A program made the translations under genes and the position numbers. A stretch of 50,204 nt of DNA, from assembly GCA_018136815.1 (NCBI GenBank), contig CM030942.1, positions 472,380 through 522,583 on the forward strand, written 5' to 3'. This DNA is from Isochrysis galbana (lineage: Eukaryota; Haptophyta; Isochrysidales; Isochrysidaceae). Each line of letters starts with the position of its first letter. The first letter of the stretch is position 1. The notes below the pieces were generated by a model, which did not search any database, was not told the origin of the DNA, and was given only the letters and a program-made list of their open reading frames with translations. This document shows positions 20,700 through 30,667 of this stretch, piece by piece.

Positions 20700-21080
20700 T
20701 GTAACGTCTGAGGTCCGACGAAGGTCCGATGACGACGACAGCGATGGGACGTTTCCAGGTCCTCCCGATCGGAAAGGGGAAGAAGTCAACGTCGCCTTCG
20801 TGCCTCGGACCTCGCGGCTCCCATAATCAACCATGGGCAGACGCCGGCGTTGGGCTCACTCGGAGCTCCCGTTCCCGATCTCTGCATCTGGGACTGGGAC
20901 GTTTCGAGGTCGTCCGGATCGAAGAGTCCATAATGAAGAGCGGACGCCTCGCTCCCGGGGGCGGGGGGGAGTCGCCGCTTCCTATGATCAACCACGGACG
21001 GCCGCCGGCCGGAGCTCCCGAGCCTGATCTCTGCATCTGGCACGATCTCGAGCTCGCCCACATCTCGCTCCGAGGGCCAC
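20700..21080. repeat. Degenerate tandem duplication (about 155-160 bp unit)
   Basis: GGGACGTTTCCAGGTC near 20746 recurs as GGGACGTTTCGAGGTC near 20897, and AATCAACCATGG near 20825 recurs as GATCAACCACGG near 20986. CCCG..CTGATCTCTGCATCTGG-like sequence also repeats. Open frames span it on both strands, but no motif supports them. Confidence 0.5.
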
Positions 21081-21479
21081 GGAGTCTGCTTTTGCTGTAC
21101 GGACTCGAAGACCACCCGGCGGAGGGCTTAAGCACAGCGAGCGGAAGAAAGGAAACGGCGAGTGGGGAGAGGACGGCAAGGCATCCGTCACACTCCCGAC
21201 GACCCCCTGAGCATCTTTCACGCTCTCACGGGGAGTTTCTTCACTCTGCATGACCATCTCCAGAATGAGATCCTCACTCTCTTGGGCATCTCTCCTGCTT
21301 GCGCGTTCCCCACCACCTCCCTAACCGAGCACTCCCCCTCCCCCCTCTCTCCCCGCCCTCTCCCCTCCCACCCCCCTCTCTCTGAGCAGCCCGGGGCTCC
21401 ACTCTCTTCTCTCTCTCCGCAGTATTATCACGTCTTCGATAACCGTCCCCGCTGCAGGGGCAGCGCTTCCGGCTCTATC

Positions 21480-21638
21480 GCACCCGTCCATCTCTCTCTC
21501 TCCCCCTCTCTTTCCTCTCCCTCTCCCTCTCTCTTCTCCCTTCTCTCCTCCTCGTTCGCCCTCTTGTCTCTCCCACTCTCTTCTCTTGCTGGTCTCTTCT
21601 CTCTTCTCTCTGCTCTTCTTCCTCTTCTCTCTCTCCCG

Positions 21639-21674
<36 letters not shown>

Positions 21675-21978
21675 GTCCTCATCATGTCCCGTCCGGCAGG
21701 GGGTAGGGGAGAGAGAGAGGGAGAGAGAGAAATGAAGAGAGAGGAAGAGAGAGGAGAGAGAGAGGAAGAGGGAGGAGAGAGAGAGGAAGAGGAAGAGAGA
21801 GAGAAAAAGAGGAAAGAGAGAGAGGGAGAGAAGAGGAGGAGACCCACCCCCAGGGTTTCTCCCTTTTTCCCCTTCCCCCCCGCCTCTCTAACTACTTCTC
21901 TACTCTCTTCTTTTCCTCTGAGGAGACGATTTTCCGTCCCTTCATCTCTCAGTACCACAGTCCGCTCCGCTCCCCTCC

Positions 21979-22032
<54 letters not shown>

Positions 22033-22060
22033 CCCCCCCCCCCCACCCTTCTCTCTCCAG
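21480..22060. repeat. Long polypyrimidine and polypurine tracts upstream of ankyrin gene
   Basis: CT-rich DNA (21480-21670) switches to GA-rich DNA (21700-21840), then to a (CT)n and poly-C tract (21980-22045). The adjacent CT and GA blocks are near mirror images and could pair as an inverted repeat. More CT-rich sequence continues to about 22490. Open frames through it are composition artefacts. Confidence 0.8.
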
Positions 22061-22736
22061 GTACGCCATGTCGCACAGCTGGACGTAAACCCACCCGCAC
22101 GGGGTGCAGTGCACCGCACGCGCCCTTCCGTTCGGCCCTTCTCCCTCTGCTTTCCTCTGCTTCCCGCTCCGCCGAGGAGCGCTCTTCCCCCTCCCCTTCC
22201 CCCCTCTCCACCTCCGCGCCGGTCCCCCCCTATCTCCCTCCCCCCCCCTCTCCCTCCCCCCTTCCTCTCCTCTTCTGTTGTCTTCTCTTTATCTCTCGTC
22301 TCTCCCTCCCCTCCCCTCCCCTCCCCTCCCGCTCAGTTCCCACATCCCCCTATCTCTTCTCCTCTCCGCCACGTGCCTCGCCGTCTCTACGTCTCTCTTC
22401 TCCCTCCCTCTTCCCTGTCTCCCGTCCTCCCCCCCCTACCCCCCTACCCACCCATCTCTCTTTCCACTTTGCCTGCCCCCCCGCTCCCCAGCGTTCGACT
22501 GTGCAACATACCAAGCTGTTGTGAATTCGTGTGGAGTCGATCTGCCGTCTCTGCGCTCCGCCAGAGGTCTTTGAGAGTGTGTCAGAAGAATGAGAGAAAG
22601 ATGGGGTGAGAGAGGGGCGCTCTCATTTGGGAGCGCTCTCACTCCGCCGCTGACTGCTTCCTCCTACGCAATTAGCGATGCCGCTTGCCTGAGCTGCCGT
22701 CGACCACACCCGTCCCTCTCGCAGCACACATCACCA

Positions 22737-24219
22737 ATGGGTGCCTCCTCATCTTCTCTTGCTGATGTGCGAAAGTGGGATGACTTCTACCTCAAGGTTG
22801 GGCGCGGCAAAGTGAATGTCAATGCCGCAGACAAGGTGAGCCACGGCGCGATCGTGGCGATAGGCGGTGGGGATAGGAGCCTATTCGACCCCCCCTCCGT
22901 TCGTCCCTGAGGCATGGCCAGCATTAGGTACACAGCCAGTGCAGACTACAGCTCAATGGCCTCTCTCACCTCCCCGCCATCAGGAGGGCATGACCGCGCT
23001 TCACCATGCCGCAAGGAGCGGCAATGCTGGCGTCATCACCTGCCTCATCAAGATGGGGGCCAGCCTCGAGAACACCACTTCCATGGTGCGCTTTCGCCCG
23101 CATGCATGGCACCAGAGCGACTCCAACATCTCCGCCCTCTCGGGCAACTGATGTTCGCACTATTTACGCACTCTATCCTCTCTGTCCACTCTGGTTCGGC
23201 TTCCAGGGAAAGACTCCGCTCATGCTTGCGGTGCAGCGCAAGAAGATGGACGCTGTCGCTGTGCTCCTTGATGCTGGTGCCGACGTAGCGTCAGAGGACA
23301 AGGACGGCGACACGCCACTCCACTATGCAGCGCAGCAGGGCTTCTCCGATGCAATTGTGACGCTTGTGGAGTTTGGTGGGGACATGGACGCAGTCAATCG
23401 ATTTGTAAGTCTTGCTGCCGGACCCTGAGCACCAAGTCCGCCTCGTCCGTCCCACTTGCAAGAGATCCGCAAGCCTCGTGCTCCCCCGACTCCGCTCACG
23501 CCTTCTCCTTATAGGGCTGGACACCGCTGCACAAGGCAGCGCTCCTCCGAGGCCGCATGCCTGCCTCGGCCATCCGTCTCGTAGAGCTTGGCGCTGATGT
23601 TGGCATCCGCACCAAAAACGGCACGCTCGCTGCCGACATTGCTCGCACGAGCGGGTGTGCCGACCTCGCCGCCTGGCTCGACGACGAGCTCGCCAAAGGC
23701 CGGCCCAAGCGATGTCCTCGCCGCTTCGCCCAGAAGCGCGGGGTCGCGCGCGACCAGGCGGAAGCGTCGCTGCCTGTCCACTCGCCGATGCCGCCGCCCA
23801 TGACGTCAGTCATTTGGAATCCGCCACAGCCCACCGTCAAGACTGAGCTGCCACTACGTAAGGAGGCGTACTACGCATCCCATCACAAATCGGCGCCGCC
23901 GGTGCTCGGATATGAAATGAACAAAGCGAAGCTTCGGTCGGCCAACTCCGATAGCGCTCTCATCGACCCGGAAATTTATGACACGCTGACCGAGCAGCTA
24001 TCCCCGGTTTTTGAGTCGCTCGGCCTGCGCGACAAACTGCCCGCCGCCGTCGAATGGTGCCAGTTGCAGGGCGCCGAGAATATCGATGACATTATGGAGG
24101 ACGACGGCTGCGCGTCCGACCTCGCCGACGCGCTTCGCCTGCCACGCATCAAACGCAACAAGCTCGTTAGCCGGCTGGCGTGCGAAGACCGCGAGTCAGT
24201 CCGCATACGCTCGCTTTAA
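22737..24219 (+). CDS. Ankyrin-repeat protein, four exons
   Basis: Exons: 22737-22835, 22984-23085, 23207-23404 and 23515-24219, all phase 0, giving 367 aa. Introns begin GTGAGC, GTGCGC and GTAAGT and end CAG, CAG and TAG. The start MGASSSSLADVRKWDDF could be N-myristoylated (MGxxxS), an inference. Ankyrin repeats follow exon by exon: EGMTALHHAARSGNAGVITC, then GKTPLMLAVQRKKMDAVAVL, then GDTPLHYAAQQGFSDAIVTL, then GWTPLHKAALLRGRMPASAI. Each exon holds about one or two repeats. After residue about 230 comes a linker with YYASHH and PPVLGYEMNK. A helical C-terminus (YDTLTEQLSPVFESLGL, LPAAVEWCQLQGAENIDDIM) looks SAM-like or EF-like but is not assigned. Ankyrin repeats bind proteins; the partner is unknown. 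Confidence 0.83.
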
Positions 24220-24224
24220 GTGGT

Positions 24225-26810
24225 GATGGTCTACTGCCGCCGCCTGCTTTGCCCGTCATCCTCCCTTGCGCTGTCCCCGTGGTCATCTTGCTTCGCACCC
24301 TGCCTATCTAGAGCTGCCGAACACCTGCTCACCGCGTCTAAGCCGGTGTGCTGGTCGCGCACTGCACGAGTGCGTGCGCGGATACCGGGCTGCGCTAGAC
24401 GCACCTCTCAAAGGTCTGCGCGGACCCTCAAGACCATTGCGTGTATCATTCCTCCTTCGCCACTTCCCCCAAACCACATTTTCAATTGCTCCTAGCCTCT
24501 CGACCCGGTCTTCCTTCTCTCCACACCGGTCGGTTGGCGCATGTTGCGCAATCATGATCGAACTGATGAGGCCGCCGTAGGTAGCAACTTTGACCAGCTA
24601 GAACGAACCACATGCGGGAATGCGGTACTCCGCTCGTCATTTTTGTCCTCGGCTGTGTGGCTCTCTACACGTTTGTGCACGCGAAATGTTTGCGATGACC
24701 ACGTTTGTGCACGCGAATTGATGACCTCAAGTCCTTGTTCCTCCGTGGTTCCGGTTCTCCCGGTTGCTAGAAGTTTTGTCGTTGCACGGGGCGCTCCTCT
24801 TTGCTCCCTTGATTCCCGCCGTCGTGTTTGTGTTGAGTGTGCTCATAAATGCGAGCTCTCTTCCCTTTAGGACATTTTCTCTTCTGTGTGTGCAAGTCGT
24901 TTGTGAGTTGTCCCTTACGTCATTCCCTGCCACAATTGCAACTAGTAGTTGAAAATTTCATCTCTAAATGCTAACGAGCGGAGCACCTCAATCACAATAA
25001 CAACAATGAGCGCATCGTCAGTGCCACTAATGCCATTAGCCGTGCACTAACACGCTAAGTCACGACACACATGACCGCACTCAGACGCAAGGCACAAAAG
25101 CACTGAGTAGCACCTGATAATACATTATACCTCCCCTTGCAGCAGCGCCTAGCCGCCTATTTTTTCGATCTTTCAAGTAGGGGTCAATGGGGTCAACCTT
25201 GCAATGATTGGTGATGCCCCGGAGAGTTGAGAGTTGAGAGTTCAGAGTTCAGAGGTGGGGATGGGGAGAATAACTCCCGAAGTTGCTCCTCAAAATTCAG
25301 TGGGGAAAAAACGATCACGGTGAAATTTCACAAAATGGACGGAATCACCTCGGAACGCACAGATGCAAACTTTGAGTGGCCCCCACGACAACAGCAGCAT
25401 ACATGGGTCCCTGAGTGTGTGTTATTGAAGTGACATGCCTAAACTTTCTTGCTGGCAAGCACACATGTTTTCACAAAGTTTTATTTCTCGATACTCACCG
25501 TGAGGTAGGGTAGTAGTTTTGCCGTGCGATAGAGGAGGGGTCATTCGCCTCTACTGGCACACTAGAAGATAAGTTTGCGTGGCAAACAGCTCAGCCTCAT
25601 CAAGAGGCAACGCAGAACGCCGAGTGTGGCCGGTCACAAAACCGCGAGGTTCAAGCTTCAGAAATTGTCAGAAGGAGAACGTCGGGTCTACCCGCATCAA
25701 ATAGACGCCAGCGCATACTTCCGTGTCTACAGTGCTGCAGCAATCAAAGCTCGTTGAATCTAGACGGTGCTCCGTCTCATCATCTTGAATCAATGGCGTT
25801 ACGGGAACACGGCAGCCTGCTACAGCCTGTGGCTTACGCATCAATCTCGTCCTTAACGCCGCTTTGACGGTGCAATCCTTGTCGGTGTACCTCAAGGAGC
25901 TCGCCTGCGAGAAGATTTGGTCGATCTCCCACGTAAAGCCCGCATGCACACATTGATGCTATGCAAGTGTGCATGCGCACGCCGGGCCATCGCCGGCCGA
26001 GACGTAGATAGGGCCATCAATACGGTTTCGTTTGACCTCACGAGCATGGGGTGGTGCTTTCATGCACAAGCCGACGTCCATTCGACCTTGTAATCAATCA
26101 CTGCCAACTGCTTGTGGAATACAACGACAACTTTGATGCAGAGATTATGAGGAGCTGCATGCGGGAGAGGCGCAACACGAACCTTGCCAGAACATGTGGT
26201 AAGGCGCCAGTATGCACACAACGAGCGCCAACGGCAAGATATTGACCCACAAGAACATCTCCCAAGAGATGATCAAACATACACGTAGCACCGGTATGCA
26301 GCTAGCCTCGGAGCAAGACGTTCAAGAAATTGCAGGTGTGACATTGCCCACTTTCGTCAAATCAAGTTGAGACGTCTGGCGAGAGCAAACGGAGATGTGC
26401 TAGGGGGCTTGGCAAGGACACGTTCCCAACTGAGCCGGACAACATGTAGCAAGAGCGCCGATGCGAACGCACAGAAGCGGCCGCCCGCTCTTCATGCGGG
26501 GGCGCGCGTGTCATCGCGCTGACACCGTGTGGGCTCCAACTTGAGCGCACTCGGCCGCTGGCAAGAGGAGATGAACGGTCGTATGCTCTGCGTCGGAGGT
26601 CATTGAGACCTTTCCACCCACAGACGTCAACGACGTGAGGACGGTGGACAGACCCAACCCATTACTACAAGTGGAAAGGAGAAGGGGGAGTGGGCAGACG
26701 ATGCTATTCCTCCAAGAGACAGTGTGCTAGGCGTGTCTTTACGGGAAAGATTTTGCAGGGAAGACGAGAGAGCTAGCCGCGCGCACCCTTGTTGGGAGCC
26801 GTGGTGATGC
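24225..26810. other. Intergenic region, no supported gene
   Basis: About 2.6 kb without a frame I can defend. A block at 25047-25100 (CACGACACACATGACCGCA, then AAGGCACAAA) resembles 20320-20365, so a diverged repeat is present. At 26051 a plus-strand frame looks superficially like a response-regulator strand but lacks the other receiver residues. The rest shows nothing recognisable. Confidence 0.5.
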
Positions 26811-26819
26811 CTCCTTGAC

Positions 26820-27630
26820 GAGCGTATTCGGAAGCCCTTTTTGAAGACCTGTGAGCACTCGTGTGGAGATAGGGGCGGCGAGCCTCGCTGGTTGGAGTTG
26901 CGGATCGACAGAGATAGCATGCCCTGGCCGGAGTGCCCGGTGCCACCTGTGTCATGCGGATTGGAGGCGTCACGCTGCGCTGGCGGGTGGACGTCACGAC
27001 GAATGAAGCACAGTGCCTGCTCAATAGAGAACGTCTACATACCCTTCCTTGGTCGAGACCGCTGTGCTCCCAGCTGACAACATACCTGTCACGAGCTTTG
27101 CCTGCACAAGGATGGGTGTACCATCTTGCCCGTACCTGGTCGCATTAGTTGCAACCTCGTGCACGGCAAGCCGCAGGATCGTTTCGTCCACGATGACCTT
27201 TTCAGGGGCGTCGACGCGAGCGTGCCGACCAACCACGTTCACAAGTAAGTCGCATAGGCGTACTTCGTCCATCGCCGGCTGATACGTTCCTTCCTCAAGT
27301 TGCACGAATGCTTCCCGCTTGTGACACCTGCAGCAGACACGATGTGCATCGAGTAGAAAAGCAGGGTGTTGGGACGTAGGCTCGAATACATGCACGGCTG
27401 GTTATCGGAATCGGGGTGCCTCTTTAATGCTTTGGCCGGGTGATGGGCACGTCGCTGCACGAGCAGCATGATGAAACTCACAATTCGCTGACTTGCGCGA
27501 GCATCTCTATCGCGTCAGGGAGGAGTTCCAGCTCTATTGAATCCGTTTGCACGTCGTCTGTGCTCGCAGCAGCCGCCTGGCGTGATCGAGCCACCTCGCG
27601 CAGAACCGCAGCTGCTGAATTTGGCAAAAC
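26820..27630 (-). pseudogene. Second histidine-kinase copy, truncated
   Basis: Exon-like pieces, right to left: about 27623-27482 (NSAAAVLREVARSRQ, PDAIEMLAQVSEL), 27327-27086 (CHKREAFVQLEEGTYQ, then the ATPase N-box LRLAVHEVATNATRYG), and 26946-about 26830 (SLSIRNSNQRGSPPL, QVFKKGFR). Splice junctions match in position and phase those of the intact kinase at 36290-38970, so the genes are paralogues. This copy has an extra intron in the ATPase domain. No membrane segment, G-box (GLGL) or receiver is found to either side. The left end decays and the right end stops at a retroposon-like hairpin near 27628. It is probably non-functional. Confidence 0.6.
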
Positions 27631-28000
27631 TATAATCAAGTTGATCTTTTTCTCCTGCGGCGGCGCGCGATGGCGGCCGCAGCGATGGTCGCTGGCCTCG
27701 CCAGTGGCCTCGCACGCGGCCTGTGGCCGCTCTGGCGAGGGTCTGCGCGGCCAGGAGGCCAGCAGGCACCCGCTCCCACCATGCTGAGGCGGTGCCGCGC
27801 GTGATGGGGCAGCCCATCATGCGCAGCACCGTCATTTTGATGCTTCGCGGCCTGCCGCGCACTGCATACGCGCGAGGGGCTGGCAGTAGATGCCAGCAGG
27901 GGCGAGGTGGAGGGCGCAGGCGACGCGGTGCGCCCGCGCAGGGGTTTGTACTGCCTGCCCGGGGGTAACCGTGCCCGGGGAACGCAGGCGCGCGTCGCAC
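27628..28000 (+). mobile_element. Possible retroposon (hairpin plus ATG type) truncating the kinase copy
   Basis: AACTATAATCAAGTT at 27628-27642 is followed 27 bp later by an ATG (27670) opening a GC-rich frame MAAAAMVAGLASGLARGLWP. This mirrors other hairpin-ATG units in the window (1323, 35931, 41093). It sits exactly where homology to the kinase at 36290-38970 ends. The right boundary and target duplication were not found, so both the family and the extent are uncertain. Confidence 0.35.
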
Positions 28001-28228
28001 AGCGCGACCTGTGGTGCACTTTTGTGGTCGACGTCGATTTCGCACGAGCGCGAAAACGTTTTGGGGTCTGTGTGTTGAATGGCGTCGAAAATGTGCATAT
28101 TTCTCATTAGATTCTGCCTAATATACCCATTTCCAGTAGCATATCCTAAGATCTCGCGATAAAACCTCAATCTTGACTTAGTGAATTTTCACCCTTAGAA
28201 GTTAAAAGCCCTGTTTGACCGCCCTACT

Positions 28229-28611
28229 ACCTGGAAGCCGAGTCGCGCCGACTTTATGCGTCGCTCATCGAGCAGCGCGACGAGATGCGCGTACTCACAG
28301 AGATGGGTCCTGTCGGCAGACGAAGACGACGGGTGCCCCTCGAACAACTCGTCTCGACGGAAGACGAACGTGCCATCGCCGCCTGGCTCGACTCCACCCT
28401 GGGCCAGCTGCTCAAGTCGCCGGCGCTCGTTGAGCTCAAAGGTCTCTGCGTCTTGCGCTCTGTACGTAGCCAGTTGCATGCCACTCTCAACGTCGTGATC
28501 GACACCGGAGGCGAGGAGGCGAGGGGTTGGGGGAGCTCGGCGGGGAGGGGGGGGGGGACTCGGCGGCGGGGGGAAGGGGGGGGGGGGGCAGTGATGGTGC
28601 ATCAGTACTAA
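28229..28611 (+). CDS. Unrecognised protein fragment, helical
   Basis: One plus-strand frame reads YLEAESRRLYASLIEQRDEM, PLEQLVSTEDERAIAAW, LDSTLGQLLKSPALVELKGL and SQLHATLNVVIDTGG, with mixed amphipathic composition typical of real protein. It lacks a credible start and runs into poly-G sequence at about 28540, where a hAT MITE lies next to it. It is probably an exon of a broken or incompletely visible gene. No family is recognised. The competing open frames on the other strand are arginine/serine-rich and less protein-like. Confidence 0.35.
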
Positions 28612-29039
28612 TATCAGTTTTTTACATCAGTATCAGCTCACCTCGAGCTGATAACTGATATCAGTTATCAGTTGTCAGCAGCTTGGAGCGGGGAGAAAAC
28701 AAAACACCCAGTCCCCTTTACTTTCTACATCCAAAAAAAAAGTGCAAAAAAGCTGAGTTTTTACTGAGGTCGGTTGGGAGTCGAACTGGCTCTCCGCACT
28801 GCGCCCAGCCCACGCGCTGTCACCTGAGCCACTTGACGCTCACAAATTGCTCAGACGACGACGTTTTGTCGCATTTAGCTCTGCAGCAAATACACAAGCC
28901 ACTGATATCAGTTGATATTCTGCTCGCTCAGGGCCTTTGAGGTGATATCAGCTGATGAGGTCCATTAGCTTATATCAGCTATGATATCAGTATCAGCCTC
29001 GAAGTTGGTGTCAGCTGATGAACTGATGCACCATCACTG
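28589..29039. mobile_element. hAT-type MITE inserted in poly-G
   Basis: Perfect 18-bp inverted ends CAGTGATGGTGCATCAGT bound 451 bp. The flanking 8 bp are GGGGGGGG on both sides, which suits an 8-bp hAT duplication but is weak because the target is poly-G. Interior GATATCAG and CAGCTGAT motifs repeat near both ends. Related termini occur at 2047 and near 46809. A minus-strand stretch at about 28770-28845 looks tRNA-like but does not fold properly. Confidence 0.8.
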
Positions 29040-29099
29040 GGGGGGGGGACTCAGCGGCGGGGGGAAGGGGGGGGGGGGGGGACTCAGCGGCGGGGGGGA

Positions 29100-29770
29100 G
29101 GGGGTCGAGAATAATCATACCGTCAGGGGGCCCAATCTTTTCACAAGCAGTGTGACCTTTTCACAGGAGGCGTCTGTGAAAAGCCCAGTGAAGTGTAGGG
29201 GGGGGGGGCAGTCACAATGGGGACGGTCGAAGTCCCGCGCCTTTTGGCGCGGAGGAGGGGGGGGGTATTGGAAGTCACAAGTGTCAGAGCGGGGACGGTA
29301 GAAGTCCCGCACCTTTTCCGAGTGCTTTTACGCAGCGTTCCCCCCTCACTGGCGAGGCGGCATGAGCCCTGGCGGCTTGAATATGAAAACCTCATAGGTA
29401 GGCCTCCACGCCACTCGAAGGGCGGTGCCACCCACCTCTCACCTCTCGAGACGGGGCCGGCAGCCGACGGTTTCACATGGTCCCTGGTCGCTCTAGCATC
29501 GTTGACCCTAATGAGCTATCCGCCCGAAATCTGACGATCACGTCGTATCTCGGGAAATTGACCTTACGCAACATATAATTTTCAAATGTTTATCTCTCTT
29601 ATCTTTTTGGTCCTCTCTTTTTCTCTCTCTCCCCACAACCGGCAAATGTTGTCGTATCTATTTGGTATCCACTTGAATTTTCAAAGAAACACACCCCTCT
29701 AGAGCTGTCCCCTTCTTCCCTCTCACTTTACCCCGACCAGTTGGGCAGCGCGCCCTCGCGCCTTACCCAC
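29100..29770. other. Poly-G repeats and short tandem duplication, no gene
   Basis: GGGGACGGTCGAAGTCCCGC near 29218 recurs as GGGGACGGTAGAAGTCCCGC near 29294, a 76-bp tandem duplication. TTTTCACA..GTGA-type repeats occur at 29138-29190. The remainder to 29770 has nothing recognisable. Confidence 0.5.
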
Positions 29771-29774
29771 TTCT

Positions 29775-30520
29775 GGGGATAAGCCTTAGGCCGGGATCCG
29801 AAATAGCCCAACGCCTATTCTGCTATCAGGTGGACAGACCGCATCCCTCCTCGGGATACTTAGGTATCCTGGCATGGAGGTATATCCTGACGGACTTTTA
29901 CAACATCCAATATGGCAACGCGGACGGTAGGTCCGTTAGGTTGATCTTAAGAGCGATCCTTGCAAGATACCATCTATTATAGTAACGGCGAAAGTCGGTT
30001 TCTTTCAGAGGCTGAAAAAACAACGAGAGAATATGGGGCTACACGCCCCGAGTAACAAACATATTAAGAAAATGATAAGTCCGCTGTAAACGGTGGACAA
30101 AGAGTTCAACCTAGGAACATCGGAAGACCTCTTGCTCTTGCAGGCGGCAAGAGGTCTGGACATGCGAAACATCACCTAGAAGTAGAAGGTAGCTAAACCT
30201 CTTATAGAAGAAACCACAGAGGATATCAATGAGGATCCTACGATATACAATGGAAGACAACCCGAACCAACACTAGAACAAAGGACGAACCACAGTCTCC
30301 CGTCCCCTTCTCTCCAACTCCCGGCCGAAGCAGCGCGCGGCCTCCCCGGAACCAGCGAACTAGCTTCTCGCTTCTCCGCTAAAGAGGGAACTGGGAAAGG
30401 GGAAAGGGGGAGGGGGTTGTTAGTTGTTAGGGGTTAAGGTTGGAGGTTGGGTAGTAGGGAGGTACACTAGCACACTGCCTCACGCCGCATGCGTAGCGGG
30501 GAATTTCAAGAAGATTTTTT
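29775..30520 (+). mobile_element. LINE 3' end fragment
   Basis: About 400 bp encode the last third of the reverse-transcriptase protein of the LINE at 14335-17709 (PGSEIAQRLFCYQVDRPHPS, LGILAWRYILTDFYNIQYG), and the matching 3' untranslated region follows. A frame change after ARYHLL and an in-frame stop after MISPL make it inactive. It ends in the same T-rich tail near 30520. It is about 90 percent identical by eye, so it is a related but separate insertion. Confidence 0.85.
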
Positions 30521-30667
30521 CCCCCTGTGTTTCACTTGTAGGGCGTCGACGAAACGCGCTCCGGGAGATGAGTGTAGGATCTTTCTCTATTTTTATTCCT
30601 AGTCTCGCAGACTTGTAGAGGAGGTAAAGAGTAAAGAAGGGGAGAGAGAGTCCACCCGCGGGAAGCG

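Noticed and set aside
26051..26245. Plus-strand frame resembling a receiver-domain strand (RRPFDLVINHCQLLVEYN)
   Set aside because: No acid pair, Ser/Thr or Lys follow in order, it lies on the opposite strand to the kinase copy, and the match is only a few residues.
28770..28845. tRNA-like sequence on the minus strand with A-box-like GTGGCTCAGGTG and B-box-like AGTTCGACTCC
   Set aside because: The T-arm and acceptor stems do not pair and the anticodon stem has a mismatch with no clear U33. It lies inside a MITE. At most it is a degenerate tRNA-derived piece.
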